In this document: in pieces, positions 62,168 to 64,000 of the stretch | How positions within the stretch are numbered: the first letter of the stretch is position 1 | How the letters are laid out: the number at the start of each line of letters is the position of its first letter | Assembly: GCA_959608885.1 (NCBI GenBank) | Contig: CAUHSG010000003.1 | Span: 62,001-126,000 of the forward strand | Direction of reading: 5' to 3' | Length of the DNA: 64,000 nucleotides | From: an uncultured Coriobacteriia bacterium | GTDB taxonomy: Bacteria; Actinomycetota; Coriobacteriia; Coriobacteriales; QAMH01 | The notes under the pieces: model-generated | The model's input: only the letters and a program-made list of their open reading frames with translations | What the model was told of the DNA's origin: nothing | Database searches by the model: none | Made by a program: the position numbers and the translations under genes

Positions 62168-63271
62168 ATGGCAGACAATCACGCACAGGAACTTGCGGCT
62201 CTGCGCGAGCGCATCGAGAAGATGGGCTCGTATCTGCACATCGACGACAAGCGTGCGCAGCTTGCCGATCTCGAAGCCCAGTCGACGCAGGCGGGATTCT
62301 GGGACGACCAGGAGCACGCGCAAGGCATCATGAGCAAGGCCGCTGCCCTGCGTGACGAAATCGCCGAGTACGATAATGCCGTCTCGCTTCTCGAGGATGC
62401 CGAGACGGCCAACGAACTCGCGATAGAGGGCGATGACGAGCTCGAAATTGAGGTCATCGATTCGATACATACGCTCACGACAAATGCCGACGCGCTCGAG
62501 CTTTCCTCGTGGTTCGATGACGAGCTTGATTCGGGCGATTGCATCGTGACGATCAACCCCGGCCAAGGCGGGCTCGAGGCCCAGGACTGGACCGAGATGC
62601 TCTTCCGCATGTACACGCGCTATGCAGAGCGCAAGAACTGGAAGGTCACCGTCAACGACGCTCCTGCCGGCGAGGCCATCGGTCTTGACCGCGCGACCTT
62701 CACGGTGAGCGGTCATAACGCCTACGGCATGCTCAAGAGCGAGCAGGGCGTGCACCGCCTCGTGCGCATCAGTCCCACCGATGCCAAGAAACGCCGTCAG
62801 ACCACCTTCGGTGGTGTCGAGGTCCTGCCCGTTTTGCCCGATGACATCGAGGTCGAAATCGACGAGGGCGACCTGCGCATCGACGTCTACCACTCTTCGG
62901 GTCACGGCGGCCAGGGCGTCAACACCACCGACTCTGCCGTGCGCATCACGCACCTGCCCACGGGCATTGTCGTCACCTGCCAAAACGAGCGGTCACAGCT
63001 CCAGAACAAGGCGACGGCCATGGGCATCCTGCGTTCCAAGCTCTACGAGCTCGAACAGGAGAAACGCGCCAACGAGCTCGACGAGCTGCGCGGTCCCAAG
63101 CACGAGATCTCCTTTGGCAATCAGATTCGCAACTACGTGCTCTATCCCTACCAGATGGTGAAGGACCTGCGCAGTGGTGTCGAGACGGGCAATGTCGACG
63201 CCGTATTCGATGGCGATATCGACGAGTTCGTCGTGGGCTACCATCAGTGGCGCGTCAGCGAAGCGGGCTAA
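62168..63271 (+). CDS. prfB: Peptide chain release factor 2
   Basis: The 367-residue protein is RF2 by length, N-terminal domain and position after secA. GGQ at 247-249 (SSGHGGQGVN) is intact for peptide release. The tripeptide that reads UAA/UGA, normally SPF, is SPT at 202-204 (codons AGT CCC ACC, 62771-62779). The surrounding VHRLVRI and RRQTTF are RF2-like. There is no in-frame stop near codon 25, so the usual autoregulatory +1 frameshift is absent. Confidence 0.95.
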   Translation: MADNHAQELAALRERIEKMGSYLHIDDKRAQLADLEAQSTQAGFWDDQEHAQGIMSKAAALRDEIAEYDNAVSLLEDAETANELAIEGDDELEIEVIDSIHTLTTNADALELSSWFDDELDSGDCIVTINPGQGGLEAQDWTEMLFRMYTRYAERKNWKVTVNDAPAGEAIGLDRATFTVSGHNAYGMLKSEQGVHRLVRISPTDAKKRRQTTFGGVEVLPVLPDDIEVEIDEGDLRIDVYHSSGHGGQGVNTTDSAVRITHLPTGIVVTCQNERSQLQNKATAMGILRSKLYELEQEKRANELDELRGPKHEISFGNQIRNYVLYPYQMVKDLRSGVETGNVDAVFDGDIDEFVVGYHQWRVSEAG

Positions 63272-63373
63272 AACATATCGCCGGTTATCCCCGATTTCTC
63301 GTCGCGTTCGCAAGCGTAGCAGGTATCATGGGCTGTGCCCCAAAAATCGGCTGCGAGAAATCGAGGTCTTCGC

Positions 63374-64000
63374 GTGATTGAGGAATCCGTAGACAAGATC
63401 GAGGCGCGTGCGAACAACATGCGCAAAAACATTATCAAGATGCTTAAAGAGGCCGGTAGTGGTCATCCTGGCGGATCGCTTTCCGCCGCGGACATCGTCG
63501 CCTCGCTCTATTTTGGCGGCGTGATGAACTATTCCGAGGATGACCCGAAGCACCCCGAGCGCGACTACTTCATTCTCTCGAAGGGCCATGCTGCGCCGGT
63601 ACTCTACGCCGCGCTCGCAGAGCTTGGCTACATTCCCGATGAGGAGCTGCTCACGCTGCGCAAATTGCATAGCCGTTTGCAGGGTCACCCCGACTCCAAG
63701 AAGCTTCCCGGCGTCGAGGTCTCGACCGGTTCGCTTGGTCAGGGCCTCTCGATTGCCGCAGGCGTCGCGCTCGGCGCGCGCATCAACCAGCAGAAGGATG
63801 GCGGCTCCATACGCCGCGTCTTCACGCTGCTCGGCGATGGCGAAATCGAGGAGGGCCAGGTTTGGGAGGCGGCCATGTTCGCCGCCCACTACAATCTTGA
63901 TAACCTCATTGCCATCGTCGATAACAACAACTTGCAGATTGACGGAGACGTGCGCGATGTCGCTGGTCTTGGTGGCATCAGCTCGAAGTTCAAGTCATTT
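63374..64000 (+). CDS. Transketolase, N-terminal subunit (cut by window edge)
   Basis: The first 209 residues are visible. GSGHPGGSLSAADIVASLYF at about 30-49, SKGHAAPVLYAAL, GSLGQGLSIAAG and GDGEIEEGQVWEAAMFAAHY with the ThDP metal site (through NNNLQIDG) are those of the N-terminal half of a split transketolase. GTG 63374 follows GAGG; the C-terminal subunit would lie beyond the window. It works in the pentose phosphate pathway. Confidence 0.93.
   Translation, partial: MIEESVDKIEARANNMRKNIIKMLKEAGSGHPGGSLSAADIVASLYFGGVMNYSEDDPKHPERDYFILSKGHAAPVLYAALAELGYIPDEELLTLRKLHSRLQGHPDSKKLPGVEVSTGSLGQGLSIAAGVALGARINQQKDGGSIRRVFTLLGDGEIEEGQVWEAAMFAAHYNLDNLIAIVDNNNLQIDGDVRDVAGLGGISSKFKSF

Overview
The window looks like a chromosomal segment of a GC-rich monoderm actinobacterium. 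Class Coriobacteriia, family Eggerthellaceae-like, is my best guess. The guess rests on gene families: several molybdopterin oxidoreductases, a cai/fix-type flavin electron-transfer operon, GAF-type LuxR and MFS pairs, a Tad pilus locus without a secretin, and the order ffs-dedA-dnaX-ybaB-recR. There is no rRNA gene in the window, so the placement is inference.

Layout. (1) 1-4387, minus strand: a molybdoenzyme operon. Its order of transcription is an acetylene-hydratase-like MopB subunit, a short ferredoxin subunit, a zinc-ribbon protein, and a pyrogallol/catechol transhydroxylase-like MopB subunit cut by the window edge. A divergent LysR gene (4606) faces it, followed by an MFS and a DASS/SLC13 transporter (5748-8575). 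(2) 8722-17890, minus strand: a nine-gene operon combining FixABCX, a CaiA-like acyl-CoA dehydrogenase, a CaiB-like CoA-transferase, a CaiC-like ligase, a hotdog protein and a phytoene-desaturase-like flavoprotein. It has its own divergent LysR gene (18137). It looks like a pathway that activates an unsaturated acid to its CoA thioester and reduces it, since no CaiD-type hydratase is present. (3) 19262-30663, plus strand: MOSC protein, cysK, an anion permease, purB, a TSCPD protein, a Tat lipoprotein, a two-component system, purC, a membrane protein, an amidohydrolase and a small membrane protein. (4) 30671-30937: a cluster of non-coding palindromes, including a REP-like element. (5) 30953-36633: DUF169 protein, LuxR regulator, C45-type amide hydrolase and two tandem MFS paralogues. 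(6) 36714-37280: a probable BrnT/BrnA-like toxin-antitoxin pair.

(7) 37320-45331, minus strand: a compact Tad/Flp pilus operon (cpaB, tadZ, tadA, tadB, tadC, flp, a second pilin-like gene, two tadE-like genes, a tadG-like gene, then DUF192) with many overlapping genes. (8) 45686-54882: two TrkA subunits and serS on the minus strand. On the plus strand follow two small exported or membrane proteins, the SRP RNA, dedA, dnaX, ybaB, recR, citrate synthase and a HEAT-like protein. (9) 54904-59344: an unfamiliar regulatory neighbourhood with a tandem ribbon-helix-helix protein, a receiver-like protein, a small membrane protein and a STAND ATPase carrying a C-terminal SARP-type DNA-binding/BTAD module. 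(10) 59400-64000: secA, prfB (with SPT in place of the usual SPF stop-codon motif) and the start of a split transketolase.

The strongest candidates for new biology are the cai/fix-like reductive operon, the transhydroxylase-like molybdoenzyme, the 54.9-59.3 kb regulatory group, and the prfB motif change.
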